A stretch of DNA of 64,000 nucleotides. Origin: an uncultured Flavobacteriaceae bacterium. Its GTDB lineage: Bacteria; Bacteroidota; Bacteroidia; Flavobacteriales; Flavobacteriaceae. Shown piece by piece: positions 42,936 through 52,571 of this stretch. The position numbers and the translations under genes are program-made. Numbering within the stretch: the stretch's first letter is position 1; every line of letters begins with the position of its first letter. The stretch spans positions 240,023-304,022 of the forward strand of contig CAKUPQ010000003.1 in assembly GCA_934675205.1 (NCBI GenBank), read 5' to 3'. The notes below the pieces were generated by a model, which was given only the letters and a program-made list of their open reading frames with translations, had not been told where the DNA came from and did no database searches.

Positions 42936-43397
42936 TTAATTGTTATCTGTTTTTTTAGTTCCGTAGAAATACAGCGAATGACTATGTACATCTACTCCGA
43001 ATAAATCTTCAATAGTTTGTTTTATAGTCTGAATACGAGGGTCGCAAAATTCGATTACCTCTCCCGTATTGGTAATAATAATATGGTCGTGTTGTTTGTC
43101 GAAATACGATTTTTCGTAGTGAGCCTGATTCTGTCCGAACTGATGTTTGCGAACCAAACCACATTCCAAAAGGAGTTCAATCGTGTTGTAAAGCGTAGCA
43201 CGACTTACGCGATAATTCTTGTTTTTCATCTTGATATAAAGCGATTCTATATCAAAATGATCATTGCTGTCATAAATTTCCTGTAAAATAGCATATCTTT
43301 CAGGAGTTTTTCTATGTCCTTTGTTCTCAAGGTATTCCGTAAAAACTGTCTTTACGATTTCCTGATTTTTTTCGTTTGAAGTGCTTATCTGTGTCAT
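42936..43397 (-). CDS. Fur/PerR-family metal-dependent regulator
   Basis: 153 aa from ATG 43397 (Met-Thr-Gln-Ile); a TTG three codons upstream is rejected. The N-terminal winged helix ([17 protein letters not shown], then [13 protein letters not shown]) is followed by the dimer/metal domain with K-Q-H-D-H-I-I. The CxxC structural zinc motifs of many Fur proteins are not visible; only single Cys residues remain (E-C-G, F-C-D). Likely senses iron; the haem locus at 52.5 kb is a plausible target. Confidence 0.9.
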   Translation of the reverse strand: MTQISTSNEKNQEIVKTVFTEYLENKGHRKTPERYAILQEIYDSNDHFDIESLYIKMKNKNYRVSRATLYNTIELLLECGLVRKHQFGQNQAHYEKSYFDKQHDHIIITNTGEVIEFCDPRIQTIKQTIEDLFGVDVHSHSLYFYGTKKTDNN

Positions 43398-43445
43398 ATT
43401 CAGCAAAGGTAATTTTTTTAGCTTAAATTTACAATAATGAATTGT

Positions 43446-45203
43446 TTACACTTTTTCTTTTTCAAGAATAAGTTCCAATCCGTTATCGACCAAATGAGCA
43501 ATATGAGGTCGGTTTTGTTTTACTTTTTCGAGATGATTCAGGACTTTATTCGTAAAATCCACATTGTTTTGCTGATGTGCCAATTCGGCTATTTCAACAC
43601 AAAGCAACCAATCGTTCGGGTGTGATGAGGAAACCAATCCGAAAGCCTCTTTCAAAGTCATTTCCGAATGTTTTTCCTCACGTATATTTCTGACAGAAGC
43701 ATATAATTTTTCCAATTCCTCTCTTTCAGAAGTCATTTTTGACTTAATGGTTTTGCTTGACGGAACGTGAGTAATCATATCAAAACTCTCCACATCTGCA
43801 GGGCCCGAAAACCCGGAAACAATCTCTTTTCCGACAGCCATATCATAGGTTCCCCATTCCGGACGGAACAGAATTTCATCTCCGTAGGTAACCGTACAGT
43901 TTTTAAAACTTATCAGAATGATTTTTCCTTGCAGATTTCTTGAACCTGTGATGATTTCTCCCTGAACTTTAATATCTCCTTCAAATTCGAGGGTTACGGT
44001 TTTTCCTTCATAAATATCATAAGCGATTAAATCCCTCGGACTCATATCTTCGATAGCCAGATTGATTCCTTTCAGAGTTCCAATCGGACTTCCGAAACCT
44101 TCCGAATGATATTCCGTTGAATGTCCTACCAATTCTTTTTCACGGTAAGCCAAAGCCGTTTTTCCTGTGGTCTGAATATAAACCGGATTTCCTTTGTGTT
44201 TGATAGCATTGGTAAAAACTCCTGAAATCTGTAATCCTGTGCTTAATTCGATAGTTCCGAGAGCTTTGGAATTGACTAATTTTTTGACTGCACTATATCC
44301 TCCTGTGCGAAGTGCCATTTTATTGGCAAATTCTTCCAAAACCATACTCAAATAAGCAAAATCGGGAGTTACATAAAGTTGTGGTTGTGGTTTTGTAATA
44401 TCAAAGCTCTGTTCGGCTGCCTCGATAGAATACGGAATTTTCTTTACATTATCCGTCATACACCACGCACTTTCGCCTATGGAAGACAACAATCCGGCTC
44501 CGTATATTTTCGGATTTTCAACCGTTCCGATAAGTCCGTATTCAACCGTCCACCAATGCAAATTTCGGATTTTTGCCATTTCTGACAAATCTCCCATATC
44601 ATTTTGTAAGTCATTAACCGCTTTTTCGGCTTTGTCAATTTCGTCCTGTGGAGTATTTTCAGCCTCTTTCAGAATGGAAAGCAAGCGAATAGCTTCGTAC
44701 ATTTCGTAATCACGTGCAGACGAAATTGCCTTACAACCGATTTCCCCAAATCTCCTTAAATATTCCGCATATTCCGGATTGGCAATAATCGGTGCGTGTC
44801 CTGCACCTTCGTGAATGATATCCGGAGCAGGAGTGTATTCGATATGCTCGAGCTGACGAATATCCGATGCAATCACAAGCACATTATAAGCCTGAAATTC
44901 CATAAAGGCAGCAGGAGGGATAAATCCGTCCACAGCTACTGCAGCCCAACCGATTTCTTTCAGAATTCTGTTCATTCCGTACATACTCGGAATGGATTCG
45001 ATAGAAATTCCCGTTTTGTGAAGCCCTTCAAGATACGATTCGTGGGCAACTCTGCTCAAATAGTCCACATTTTTACGCATTACATACCTCCAAACCGCTT
45101 GATTTATCGGAGTGTAATCTTCGTAATCCTGTGGTTTAATAAACTGTTTCAGATGTTTGGGTAATCTGTCTATCAGATGATTGCTTTCGTATCCTGTTTC
45201 CAT
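43446..45203 (-). CDS. Aromatic amino acid hydroxylase (phenylalanine 4-monooxygenase family, long form)
   Basis: 585 aa, about twice the 260-300 aa of proteobacterial PhhA. The catalytic domain occupies about residues 20-345. The iron ligands are in I-I-H-E-G-A-G-H-A-P-I (two His) with the Glu some 40 residues later; M-N-x-I-L-K-E-I-G-W precedes them. The second half (residues about 345-585) is an extra beta-rich plus helical domain typical of the Bacteroidota form. Uses a pterin cofactor and O2 to hydroxylate Phe, or possibly Trp or Tyr. Substrate preference cannot be told from sequence alone. Confidence 0.9.
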   Translation of the reverse strand: METGYESNHLIDRLPKHLKQFIKPQDYEDYTPINQAVWRYVMRKNVDYLSRVAHESYLEGLHKTGISIESIPSMYGMNRILKEIGWAAVAVDGFIPPAAFMEFQAYNVLVIASDIRQLEHIEYTPAPDIIHEGAGHAPIIANPEYAEYLRRFGEIGCKAISSARDYEMYEAIRLLSILKEAENTPQDEIDKAEKAVNDLQNDMGDLSEMAKIRNLHWWTVEYGLIGTVENPKIYGAGLLSSIGESAWCMTDNVKKIPYSIEAAEQSFDITKPQPQLYVTPDFAYLSMVLEEFANKMALRTGGYSAVKKLVNSKALGTIELSTGLQISGVFTNAIKHKGNPVYIQTTGKTALAYREKELVGHSTEYHSEGFGSPIGTLKGINLAIEDMSPRDLIAYDIYEGKTVTLEFEGDIKVQGEIITGSRNLQGKIILISFKNCTVTYGDEILFRPEWGTYDMAVGKEIVSGFSGPADVESFDMITHVPSSKTIKSKMTSEREELEKLYASVRNIREEKHSEMTLKEAFGLVSSSHPNDWLLCVEIAELAHQQNNVDFTNKVLNHLEKVKQNRPHIAHLVDNGLELILEKEKV

Positions 45204-45265
45204 AACTTTTGATTAAAAGATATTCGGTAAAGATACAAATTTTTAGTTTACAGTGTTCAGTTTTT

Positions 45266-45307
45266 AGTGTTCAGTAGTTTGAGAATTGCGACTGACTACT
45301 GACCACT
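45266..45307. repeat. Inverted repeat of the CAGT-rich family (copy 2)
   Basis: AGTGTTCAGTAGT and ACTACTGACCACT pair with one mismatch. The stretch from 45241 is made of TTTAGT, CAGT and TTCAG modules, related to 37779-37830 and 50001-50029. It fills the gap between the hydroxylase and recombinase genes. Confidence 0.6.
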
Positions 45308-45319
45308 GCCAACTGACTA

Positions 45320-46234
45320 CTATTTCCTTGGGTGAAATTTATGCACAACCTCGGAAAGATATTTTCTGTCAAGGTGCATATATACTTCGGTTGTGGTAAT
45401 GGATTCGTGCCCTAACATCAGCTGAATCGAACGCAAATCAGCTCCGTTTTCGAGGAGGTGTGTCGCAAACGAATGTCGGAAAGTGTGAGGAGAAATGGTT
45501 TTGGTAAGCTCGATTTCTGTAGCCAAATCTTTAATAATCGTAAAAATCATTGCTCTTGTGAGCTGTCTTCCTCTACGATTTAAGAAAAGCGTATCTTCAA
45601 ATCCTTTCTGAATCGGAAAGTGATTTCTGCATTCGTTTTTATAGATTTCGATGTATTTTTGAGTAGATTTTCCGATTGGGACAAAGCGTTGTTTATTTCC
45701 TTTTCCTGTAATTTTTATAAAACCCTCATCAAAAAACAAATCCGAAATTTTAAGGGTTATAAGCTCCGAAACTCGAAGTCCGCAACTGTAAAGTGTTTCC
45801 AAAATAGCTTTATTTCTGTGGGCTAACAATCGGGTTGCTTCTGAATCGGAATTAAATTGTATCGCTCCAATCAGATTGTCAATATCCTCAACCGAGAGTA
45901 CATCGGGGAGTTTTCGTCCTGTTTTGGGAGTCTCGATAAGCTCAAGCGGATTGGTTTTTCGGTAATCTTCAAAAATCAAATAGTTAAAAAAACTCTTTAA
46001 CCCCGAAATAATTCGGGATTGCGAACGTGGATTCACTTCTTTGGACATTTCATATATAAAGTGTTGAACCTGTTCTTCGGAAATTTTAATAGGAGAAATA
46101 TCAATGCTGTTTTTGTCTAAAAAGCGACAAAGCCTTTGAATGTCAAAAGTATAGTTTTCGATAGAGTTTTTGGATAATCCCCTTTCGATTTTCAGATAGT
46201 TTCTATAGTCTTTGATGTATCGTTCCCAGTCCAT
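45320..46234 (-). CDS. xerD: Tyrosine recombinase, XerD-like
   Basis: 304 aa. The N-terminal SAM-like core-binding domain (about residues 1-95: Y-L-K-I-E-R-G-L-S-K-N-S-I-E-N-Y) precedes the catalytic domain with Arg in C-G-L-R-V-S-E, a beta-hairpin Lys in G-K-G-N-K-Q-R, H-T-F-R-H-S-F-A-T-H-L, L-G-H-E-S-I-T-T-T, and the tyrosine in V-Y-M-H. This is the XerC/XerD housekeeping type that resolves chromosome dimers at dif. It lacks the extra insertion of integron integrases, so it is not evidence for a local integron platform. Confidence 0.92.
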   Translation of the reverse strand: MDWERYIKDYRNYLKIERGLSKNSIENYTFDIQRLCRFLDKNSIDISPIKISEEQVQHFIYEMSKEVNPRSQSRIISGLKSFFNYLIFEDYRKTNPLELIETPKTGRKLPDVLSVEDIDNLIGAIQFNSDSEATRLLAHRNKAILETLYSCGLRVSELITLKISDLFFDEGFIKITGKGNKQRFVPIGKSTQKYIEIYKNECRNHFPIQKGFEDTLFLNRRGRQLTRAMIFTIIKDLATEIELTKTISPHTFRHSFATHLLENGADLRSIQLMLGHESITTTEVYMHLDRKYLSEVVHKFHPRK

Positions 46235-46283
46235 TTATATTAGTTACGAATTACAAATTATGAATCCCAAACTTCGTAATTAA

Positions 46284-46925
46284 TTACACTTTATTTTCTA
46301 ATAGCGGAACAAACCTGAATGTTCCGAATTCGTGTTTTTCGAATTGTTTTTCGTTTTTTCGGATAAGCATCGTCATAATCTGTTCGTTTTCTCCAAGGGG
46401 AATAACGAGTTTTCCTCCGATTTTGAGCTGTGCCATAAGTGCATTCGGAATGGTCGTTGCTCCTGCTGTTACCAAAATAGAATCAAACGGAGCTTCTTCG
46501 GGAAGTCCTTTGTAGCCATCTCCAAAAATGAGTTTTTTCGGTCGAATTCCGATTTTGGGCAAAAAATTAGATGTTTTTTTAAAGAGTTCGTTTTGTCTTT
46601 CAATGCTATATACTTTTGCTCCAAGCACGCAAAGTACAGCAGTCTGATAACCCGAACCTGTTCCGATTTCGAGAATTTTATCGTCTTTTTTTACTTCCAA
46701 AAGCTGGGTCTGAAAAGCAACGGTATAAGGTTGCGAAATGGTCTGTCCTGCTCCAATAGGAAAGGCTTTGTCTTGATAGGCAAAAGTCTCAAACCCCGAA
46801 TCCATAAACAGATGTCTTTGGATTTTTCCGATAGCACCAAGTACTGCTTTATCCGTAATCCCTTTTTCTTGTAACGTTTTAACTAATTGATTTCGTAGGC
46901 CTTTATGTTTTTCTGTATCTTTCAA
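46284..46925 (-). CDS. pcm: Protein-L-isoaspartate O-methyltransferase
   Basis: 213 aa. SAM-binding motif I, I-L-E-I-G-T-G-S-G-Y-Q-T-A, lies near residue 80. The N-terminal substrate region includes R-H-L-F-M and the family's Q-T-I-S-Q-P-Y near residue 59. The enzyme methylates damaged isoaspartyl residues to start their repair. 49 nt downstream of its stop lies the recombinase gene on the same strand. Confidence 0.93.
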   Translation of the reverse strand: MKDTEKHKGLRNQLVKTLQEKGITDKAVLGAIGKIQRHLFMDSGFETFAYQDKAFPIGAGQTISQPYTVAFQTQLLEVKKDDKILEIGTGSGYQTAVLCVLGAKVYSIERQNELFKKTSNFLPKIGIRPKKLIFGDGYKGLPEEAPFDSILVTAGATTIPNALMAQLKIGGKLVIPLGENEQIMTMLIRKNEKQFEKHEFGTFRFVPLLENKV

Positions 46926-47143
46926 TTCCGTATTTTTTTTAAGAGCCTAAAATTAGACATTTATACGTCATTTTCAAAATTATAATGTCCGGAATAAATC
47001 TCGGTCATTTTTTGATGATGTGTTACGTTTTTTAGTAACTTGCGAGTTCAGATAGCTATCGGAACGAAGTGATTTTTAGAATGCCATACTTCAATGCGTT
47101 ACGTTCACAATAACAGGCAATTCATAATTCGTAATTAAATAAA

Positions 47144-48205
47144 ATGAAAGCAACTTATCACAAATACATTCTCAACTTTAAAAGACCCAGTAGAACTTCG
47201 AGGGGAGTTTTAACTGAAAAAGAGACTTGGTTTATTGTTTTGGAAGAAGGCGAAAAAATCGGAATAGGAGAGTGCGGGATTTTGCGAACTTTGAGTGCAG
47301 ACGATAGAGAAGATTACGAAGAAAAACTCAAATGGACTTGTCAAAATATTCATCTCGGAATGGAAAAATTATGGGAAGAATTATTAGAATTCCCGTCTAT
47401 CCAATTCGGAATGGAAACGGCATTTTATTCGCTTAAATCAAAAAATAATCCGTTTGAAATTTTTGAATCGGACTTTACAAAAGGCACTAAAAATATCCCT
47501 ATTAACGGTTTGGTTTGGATGGGAGAGAAGGAGTTTATGAAGCAACAAATTGAAGAAAAAATAAACCAAGGATTTAAGTGTATAAAACTCAAAATTGGGG
47601 CTATAGAATTCGACAAAGAATTAGAATTATTAGCGTTTATTCGAGCTAATTTCGACGAAAATCAGATCGAAATCAGAGTGGATGCAAACGGAGCTTTTGA
47701 TAAAAGTGAAGTTTTATGTAAGCTTAATCATTTATCTGGTTATGAGTTACATAGCATAGAGCAGCCTATTAAGAAAAATCAGACTGACAGTATGTCAGAG
47801 TTGTGCAAATCCACTCCTTTTCCGATTGCTTTGGACGAAGAGCTGATTGGAGTTTTTTCGTACCAAGAAAAAGAAGAATTATTGTGGAAAATTCGCCCTC
47901 AATATATCATTTTAAAACCGAGTTTGGTAGGTGGATTTCGAGGCTCAAAAGAGTGGATTGAGTTAGCCGAAAAATACAAAATCGGTTGGTGGATTACTTC
48001 CGCTTTGGAATCAAATATCGGACTAAATGCGATTACTCAATTTACGTTTTTGCAACACAACAAAATGCCTCAAGGTTTAGGAACAGGAGGTTTATATACC
48101 AACAATTTTGACAGCCCTCTTTTTGTCAAAAATGGAGAAATTTGTTATGATGTTTCTCAAAATTGGGATTTAGAAAAGATTCTAAAACAGATTGGTAAAT
48201 TCTAA
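47144..48205 (+). CDS. menC: Enolase-superfamily enzyme, probable o-succinylbenzoate synthase
   Basis: 353 aa muconate-lactonizing-type barrel. The catalytic K-x-K is in C-I-K-L-K-I-G, metal ligands in V-D-A-N-G-A-F, S-I-E-Q-P-I and L-D-E-E-L, and the second catalytic Lys in I-I-L-K-P-S-L. This set fits OSBS (menaquinone synthesis) or a dipeptide epimerase. The short capping domain and K-A-T-Y-H-K-Y-I-L-N-F-K-R-P-S-R-T-S-R-G opening favour the Bacteroidota MenC type. The neighbours are not menaquinone genes, so the assignment rests on sequence alone. Confidence 0.82.
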   Translation: MKATYHKYILNFKRPSRTSRGVLTEKETWFIVLEEGEKIGIGECGILRTLSADDREDYEEKLKWTCQNIHLGMEKLWEELLEFPSIQFGMETAFYSLKSKNNPFEIFESDFTKGTKNIPINGLVWMGEKEFMKQQIEEKINQGFKCIKLKIGAIEFDKELELLAFIRANFDENQIEIRVDANGAFDKSEVLCKLNHLSGYELHSIEQPIKKNQTDSMSELCKSTPFPIALDEELIGVFSYQEKEELLWKIRPQYIILKPSLVGGFRGSKEWIELAEKYKIGWWITSALESNIGLNAITQFTFLQHNKMPQGLGTGGLYTNNFDSPLFVKNGEICYDVSQNWDLEKILKQIGKF

Positions 48206-48264
48206 AATGCAATTCTGCAAAAATCCGTAAAATCTGTGGGAAGTAAAAATCCTCTAACTTTATT

Positions 48265-48294
48265 TTGGAATTCATATTAATAGCAGTAATTTTG
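48265..48294 (+). promoter_or_regulatory. Promoter before the FMN glutamate-synthase-like gene
   Basis: TTG at 48265-48267, 19-nt spacer, TAATTTTG at 48287-48294. Exact flavobacterial consensus. The leader to the ATG at 48462 is about 160 nt, AT-rich, with no obvious reading frame. Confidence 0.7.
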
Positions 48295-48461
48295 CACTAT
48301 AAAATTAGAATTGCTCAATAAAATGAGGCTATTTTTATTTATGTCGTTAAAAGACTTACATTCTACTCGTACAATATGCTTATTTTCAAGCATTGATTCT
48401 TTGGTTTTATCAATTACTTTTTTTTTATTCATTTAGTTTACTATTTAGATATTTTTAGATT

Positions 48462-50000
48462 ATGCTAAAAAGAATTTATAACAATTTGAGCGTTCGTACC
48501 ATAGTTTGGTCGGCTACCTTATTATTTTTGGGAGTTGTCATTTTATTGATTATTTTCAAAGATTGGTCTTACTTTTCGCTTATTCTTCCTGTTTTGCTGT
48601 TGGAAGCCGTAATGTATGATTCGATTCAGAACAAACATACCCTACGGAAAAACTATCCGTTTTTAGCTCGTTTTCGATATATGTTTGAGTCGGTTCGTCC
48701 GGAATTTCGTCAATACTTTTTTGAGGGAGAAACAGATGGAAAACCATTTAACAGAAGACAACGTTCTATCGTTTATCAAAGAGCAAAAAACGAAAAAGAA
48801 ACCGTTGCTTTCGGTATGCAGGACGAACCTACCAGAGTAGGTTACGAATGGGCTGCACACTCTATTTATCCAAAAAAAGCCAATCCCGAAACGTTCCGAA
48901 CATTAGTAGGAGGAACAGAATGCTTGCAACCGTACAGTTTGAGTTTGTATAATATTAGTGCGATGAGTTATGGTGCTTTGTCAAAAACAGCCATTATGTC
49001 TTTGAATAAAGGAGCTAAAATGGGGAATTTTGCTCACAATACAGGAGAAGGAGGAATCAGTGAGTTTCACAGACAAGGGGGAGATTTGATTTGGCAAATC
49101 GGAACGGGATATTTCGGTTGTAGAGATAAAGACGGATTTTTTAATGATGAATTATTTGCCGAAAGAGCCAATTATCCCGAAGTGAAAATGATTGAGTTGA
49201 AGCTTTCTCAAGGAGCAAAACCAGGACACGGAGGTTTACTTCCTGCCAAAAAGAACACTCCCGAAATTGCGAAAATACGTAATATTGAGCCTCATACAGA
49301 TGTGCATTCTCCATCTTCTCACTCGGCTTTCTCTAATTCAACAGAACTTGTTTATTTCATTAAGAAAATGAGAGATTTATCGGGAGGAAAGCCTGTTGGA
49401 TTTAAGTTGTGTATCGGAAGAAGAGATGAATTTGAAGACATAGTAGATGCTATGTTGGCAACGGGAATCAAACCTGATTTTATTACGCTTGACGGAGCAG
49501 AAGGAGGAACGGGAGCAGCTCCGATGGAGTTTATTGACTATATCGGAATGCCTGTAGCTGACGCACTTGTTTTCGTTACGACTTTACTCAAAAAACACGG
49601 ATTAAGGGACGAAATCAAAATCCTCGCATCGGGTAAAATCATCACTTCGTTTGATATTACCAAAGCAATGGCTTTCGGAGCAGATGCTTGTTATAGTGCA
49701 AGGGGAATGATGTTCGCACTCGGATGTATTCAGGCTTTGCAGTGTGATAGCGGAAACTGCCCTGTCGGAATTGCAACACAGGACAAGAAGCTTTACAAAG
49801 GAATGGATATAACCGATAAAAGTGTAAGAGTAGCCAATTTCCACAAAAATACGATGAAAGCCGTAGCGGAATTTATCGGAGCTTGCGGATTTGAAAACCC
49901 TCACGATGTGACTCCTAACGTATTATTCCGAAAAACAGATAAATACCGAAACGAGAGCTTTAAGGAGATGTATTTCGATAAAAACTCAAAAGCGATATAA
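48462..50000 (+). CDS. FMN-binding glutamate-synthase-family protein
   Basis: 512 aa. Two N-terminal membrane helices (about residues 13-50) are followed by the GltB-like FMN barrel: Y-S-L-S-L-Y-N-I-S-A-M-S-Y-G-A-L-S, H-N-T-G-E-G-G-I-S, K-P-G-H-G-G-L-L-P, G-A-E-G-G-T-G-A-A-P, and the cluster Cys set C-I-Q-A-L-Q-C-D-S-G-N-C-P-V-G. It lacks the glutaminase and central domains of GltB, so it is not a complete glutamate synthase. These membrane-tethered members are common in bacteria; the physiological substrate is unknown. Confidence 0.9.
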   Translation: MLKRIYNNLSVRTIVWSATLLFLGVVILLIIFKDWSYFSLILPVLLLEAVMYDSIQNKHTLRKNYPFLARFRYMFESVRPEFRQYFFEGETDGKPFNRRQRSIVYQRAKNEKETVAFGMQDEPTRVGYEWAAHSIYPKKANPETFRTLVGGTECLQPYSLSLYNISAMSYGALSKTAIMSLNKGAKMGNFAHNTGEGGISEFHRQGGDLIWQIGTGYFGCRDKDGFFNDELFAERANYPEVKMIELKLSQGAKPGHGGLLPAKKNTPEIAKIRNIEPHTDVHSPSSHSAFSNSTELVYFIKKMRDLSGGKPVGFKLCIGRRDEFEDIVDAMLATGIKPDFITLDGAEGGTGAAPMEFIDYIGMPVADALVFVTTLLKKHGLRDEIKILASGKIITSFDITKAMAFGADACYSARGMMFALGCIQALQCDSGNCPVGIATQDKKLYKGMDITDKSVRVANFHKNTMKAVAEFIGACGFENPHDVTPNVLFRKTDKYRNESFKEMYFDKNSKAI

Positions 50001-50029
50001 TTTTTAGTTTTCAGTTGGCAGTGTTCAGA
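50001..50029. repeat. CAGT-rich family fragment (copy 3)
   Basis: TTTTTAGTTTTCAGTTGGCA followed by GTGTTCAG, the same modules as at 37779-37830 and 45241-45307. It starts directly at the stop codon of the preceding gene. The rest of the gap to 50178 shows only a -7 box TATCTTTG at 50150-50157. Confidence 0.55.
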
Positions 50030-50177
50030 GCCAATATTACATTATAAAATAATACCGATAGTGCATCTGTGGCTAATCAATAATGCACTACAGGTCAAAA
50101 ATAACACATTTACATTATACAAAAAAGCTTATAATTCACGGTAAATCGCTATCTTTGAAATCTTATTTCTAAAAAAA

Positions 50178-52454
50178 ATGCAGGTTTCCGAGTTAGCACA
50201 ATATACTGTAAATTTTATCAATCAGACCAATCGAAATGTTTTTCTGACCGGAAAAGCAGGAACAGGAAAAACTACGCTACTCAAAGAAATCATCGAAACC
50301 ACACACAAAAACACAGTTGTGGTTGCTCCAACGGGAATTGCAGCTCTCAATGCAGGAGGCGTTACGATTCATTCGCTTTTTCAACTTCCGTTTGCCGGAT
50401 TTTTGCCTACTCATAACCAACCTCCTCAAATCGGAGAGAATGTTCGTTTTGAAAATCGAAATACCTTGCGAAGACATTTCAAAATGGGAAAAGTCAAACA
50501 AGATGTAATTCGGAATATAGAGCTTTTGATTATTGACGAAGTGAGTATGCTTCGGGCTGACGTGCTTGATGCAATGGATTTTATGTTACAGTCCGTTCGT
50601 AGGAATGACGAGCCTTTCGGAGGAGTCCAAGTCTTGTTTATCGGAGATTTATTGCAACTTCCACCTGTTGTCCGTCAGGAAGATTGGAATGTGCTGAAAA
50701 ACTATTATTCGGGAATGTTCTTTTTCCATTCGCACGTAATTCAACAAAATCCGCTTTTGTATATCGAACTCGATAAAATCTATCGTCAGACAGAACAAAA
50801 GTTCATCAATGTTTTGAATAATCTTCGGAATAACCGCATTTCAAATGAAGATGTTCAGTTATTAAATCAATATGTAAAACCCGATTTTGACATCAAAAAG
50901 AATCAGGGTTATATCACACTTACGACCCATAACGCAAAAGCAGATAATATTAACAATCAGGCTTTGAGGGATTTAAAAGGTGATTCGTTTAAATATTATG
51001 CTGATATTGTTGATGATTTTCCGGAGAAAATTTATCCGATTGAAGAAGAATTAGAACTCAAAGTCGGAGCTCAAATTATCTTTATCAAAAATGATTTGAG
51101 CTATGAAAAACGCTATTTCAACGGAAAAATGGGTATCATTCATTCCCTTTCGGAAAAGGAAATTGTGGTGCATTTTCCCGAAGAAAATAAATTTATCGAA
51201 GTCGAAAAATACGAATGGGAAAATATTAAATATTCGGTTAACGAAAATTCAAAAGACATAAAAGAAGAAGTTTTGGGGACTTTCACACATTATCCGATAA
51301 AATTAGCTTGGGCAATTACGGTTCATAAAAGTCAGGGACTTACCTTTGACAAGGCTGTACTCGATGTTTCGCAGGTTTTTGTATCGGGTCAGGCTTATGT
51401 GGCTCTTTCGAGATTGCGTTCACTTGACGGATTGGTTTTACTCAAACCGATGCAGCTCAACGGAATCACAAATGATGCTTCGGTTATGGATTATTCAAAG
51501 AATAAATCCGAAAAAGAAACTCTGAAACAAGAGCTTGATATTCAGACCAAAAAGTACATTCACCACTGTATTACGAAGGCTTTTTCGTGGAGAATAATGC
51601 AAAGTGTTTGGAAAAACCACTTGCAGACTTACGCTTCCGAACTTCCGAAAAGCAAGAAAAACGAATTTAGAAAATGGGCAGAAGAACAATACGGAAAAAT
51701 TGAGGAACTACTCGTTCATTCGGAGAAATTTATAGCTCAACTCAACCGACTTTTTTATTCCGAACCCTACAATTTTGGTTTTATAGAAGAGCGATTTAAC
51801 AAGGCTTACGATTACTTTTTTCCGAAATTAGACGATTTGGTTTTTGAGGTTTTATACACTTCCGAGAGGGTAAAACGCATCAAAAAGATGAAAGGTTTTT
51901 TTGAGGAAATTTCCGAACTCGAAGAACTGCAACTCAAAACCGTTCTGAATCTGAAAAAAACCAAACTGTTGGTTGAGGCAATTTCGGAAGGAAAAGAATT
52001 TTCAAAAGAAACGCTAAAATCCAATTCCGTTGAGGAATATCGCATCAACCATTTGGTGAAAATTTCTGAAATCATCAGAAAACACGCTTTGGATTTTGAA
52101 GACGATGACGATTTTGAGGAAGTTTATTACGACAAACCGAAAAAACAAAAAGTTCCGAAGAAACCTACCACAGAGATAACTCTCGAACTTTGGAACAAAA
52201 AAATGTCAGTCGAAGAAATTGCCAACGAACGAAAACTGACCGTAAACACCATCTATGGTCATCTAAGTAAACTCATCGAAAAAAGAGCAGTTACTTTAGC
52301 TGATGTACTTCCGTCAGACAGAATTGCAGAACTTTATGAGCTGTTTACAAACAATCCCGAAAAAGCAAATGGAGAACTCCGTGAAATTTCTGATAACGAA
52401 TTTTCGTGGGAAGAGTTGCGGTTATTTAGGGCTACGTTGGATTTAGCAAGATAG
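50178..52454 (+). CDS. Pif1/RecD-like helicase with C-terminal helix-turn-helix
   Basis: 758 aa SF1B-type helicase. Walker A G-K-A-G-T-G-K-T-T at residues 25-33, then V-V-A-P-T-G-I-A-A-L-N-A-G-G, Walker B L-L-I-I-D-E-V-S-M-L-R, and the C-terminal helicase motifs A-W-A-I-T-V-H-K-S-Q-G-L-T-F and Y-V-A-L-S-R-L. Residues about 665-755 add an HTH domain (S-V-E-E-I-A-N-E-R-K-L-T-V-N-T-I-Y-G-H-L), as in the RQC/HTH_29-type tails of flavobacterial homologues. Probably unwinds DNA during repair or replication restart. Confidence 0.92.
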   Translation: MQVSELAQYTVNFINQTNRNVFLTGKAGTGKTTLLKEIIETTHKNTVVVAPTGIAALNAGGVTIHSLFQLPFAGFLPTHNQPPQIGENVRFENRNTLRRHFKMGKVKQDVIRNIELLIIDEVSMLRADVLDAMDFMLQSVRRNDEPFGGVQVLFIGDLLQLPPVVRQEDWNVLKNYYSGMFFFHSHVIQQNPLLYIELDKIYRQTEQKFINVLNNLRNNRISNEDVQLLNQYVKPDFDIKKNQGYITLTTHNAKADNINNQALRDLKGDSFKYYADIVDDFPEKIYPIEEELELKVGAQIIFIKNDLSYEKRYFNGKMGIIHSLSEKEIVVHFPEENKFIEVEKYEWENIKYSVNENSKDIKEEVLGTFTHYPIKLAWAITVHKSQGLTFDKAVLDVSQVFVSGQAYVALSRLRSLDGLVLLKPMQLNGITNDASVMDYSKNKSEKETLKQELDIQTKKYIHHCITKAFSWRIMQSVWKNHLQTYASELPKSKKNEFRKWAEEQYGKIEELLVHSEKFIAQLNRLFYSEPYNFGFIEERFNKAYDYFFPKLDDLVFEVLYTSERVKRIKKMKGFFEEISELEELQLKTVLNLKKTKLLVEAISEGKEFSKETLKSNSVEEYRINHLVKISEIIRKHALDFEDDDDFEEVYYDKPKKQKVPKKPTTEITLELWNKKMSVEEIANERKLTVNTIYGHLSKLIEKRAVTLADVLPSDRIAELYELFTNNPEKANGELREISDNEFSWEELRLFRATLDLAR

Positions 52455-52488
52455 AATATAACTCCAAAAGTTTCGACTCTCAGACTTA

Positions 52489-52540
52489 TTTAGAATTATT
52501 AAAAACAATTTGTTTAATAATTATTCTTACCCTACATTTG
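52489..52540 (+). promoter_or_regulatory. Promoter of the haem-locus receptor with overlapping Fur-box-like palindrome
   Basis: TTG at 52510-52512, 20-nt spacer, TACATTTG at 52533-52540. A palindrome of TTTAGAATTATTAAA (52489-52503) and TTTAATAATTATTCTTA (52513-52529) brackets the -33 box. AT-rich palindromes overlapping the promoter are typical of iron regulation. A Fur-family gene is present at 42936. Confidence 0.65.
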
Positions 52541-52571
52541 CAACCTAAAATTAGTCTAAATAAGAGTTGTA

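Noticed and set aside
45320..46234. Tyrosine recombinase as the integrase of the cassette array
   Set aside because: The sequence has the XerC/XerD domain order without the insertion typical of IntI, lies 21 kb away and has no attI-like DNA beside it.
46332..46874. 180-codon open frame opposite pcm
   Set aside because: Antisense shadow of a recognised methyltransferase; composition (Phe, Ser, Cys, Arg rich) is unlike a real protein.
46926..47143. Missing gene in the 218-nt gap between pcm and menC
   Set aside because: Only short, low-quality frames; the stretch shows AT-rich repeats like those near 46250 and nothing else I can support.
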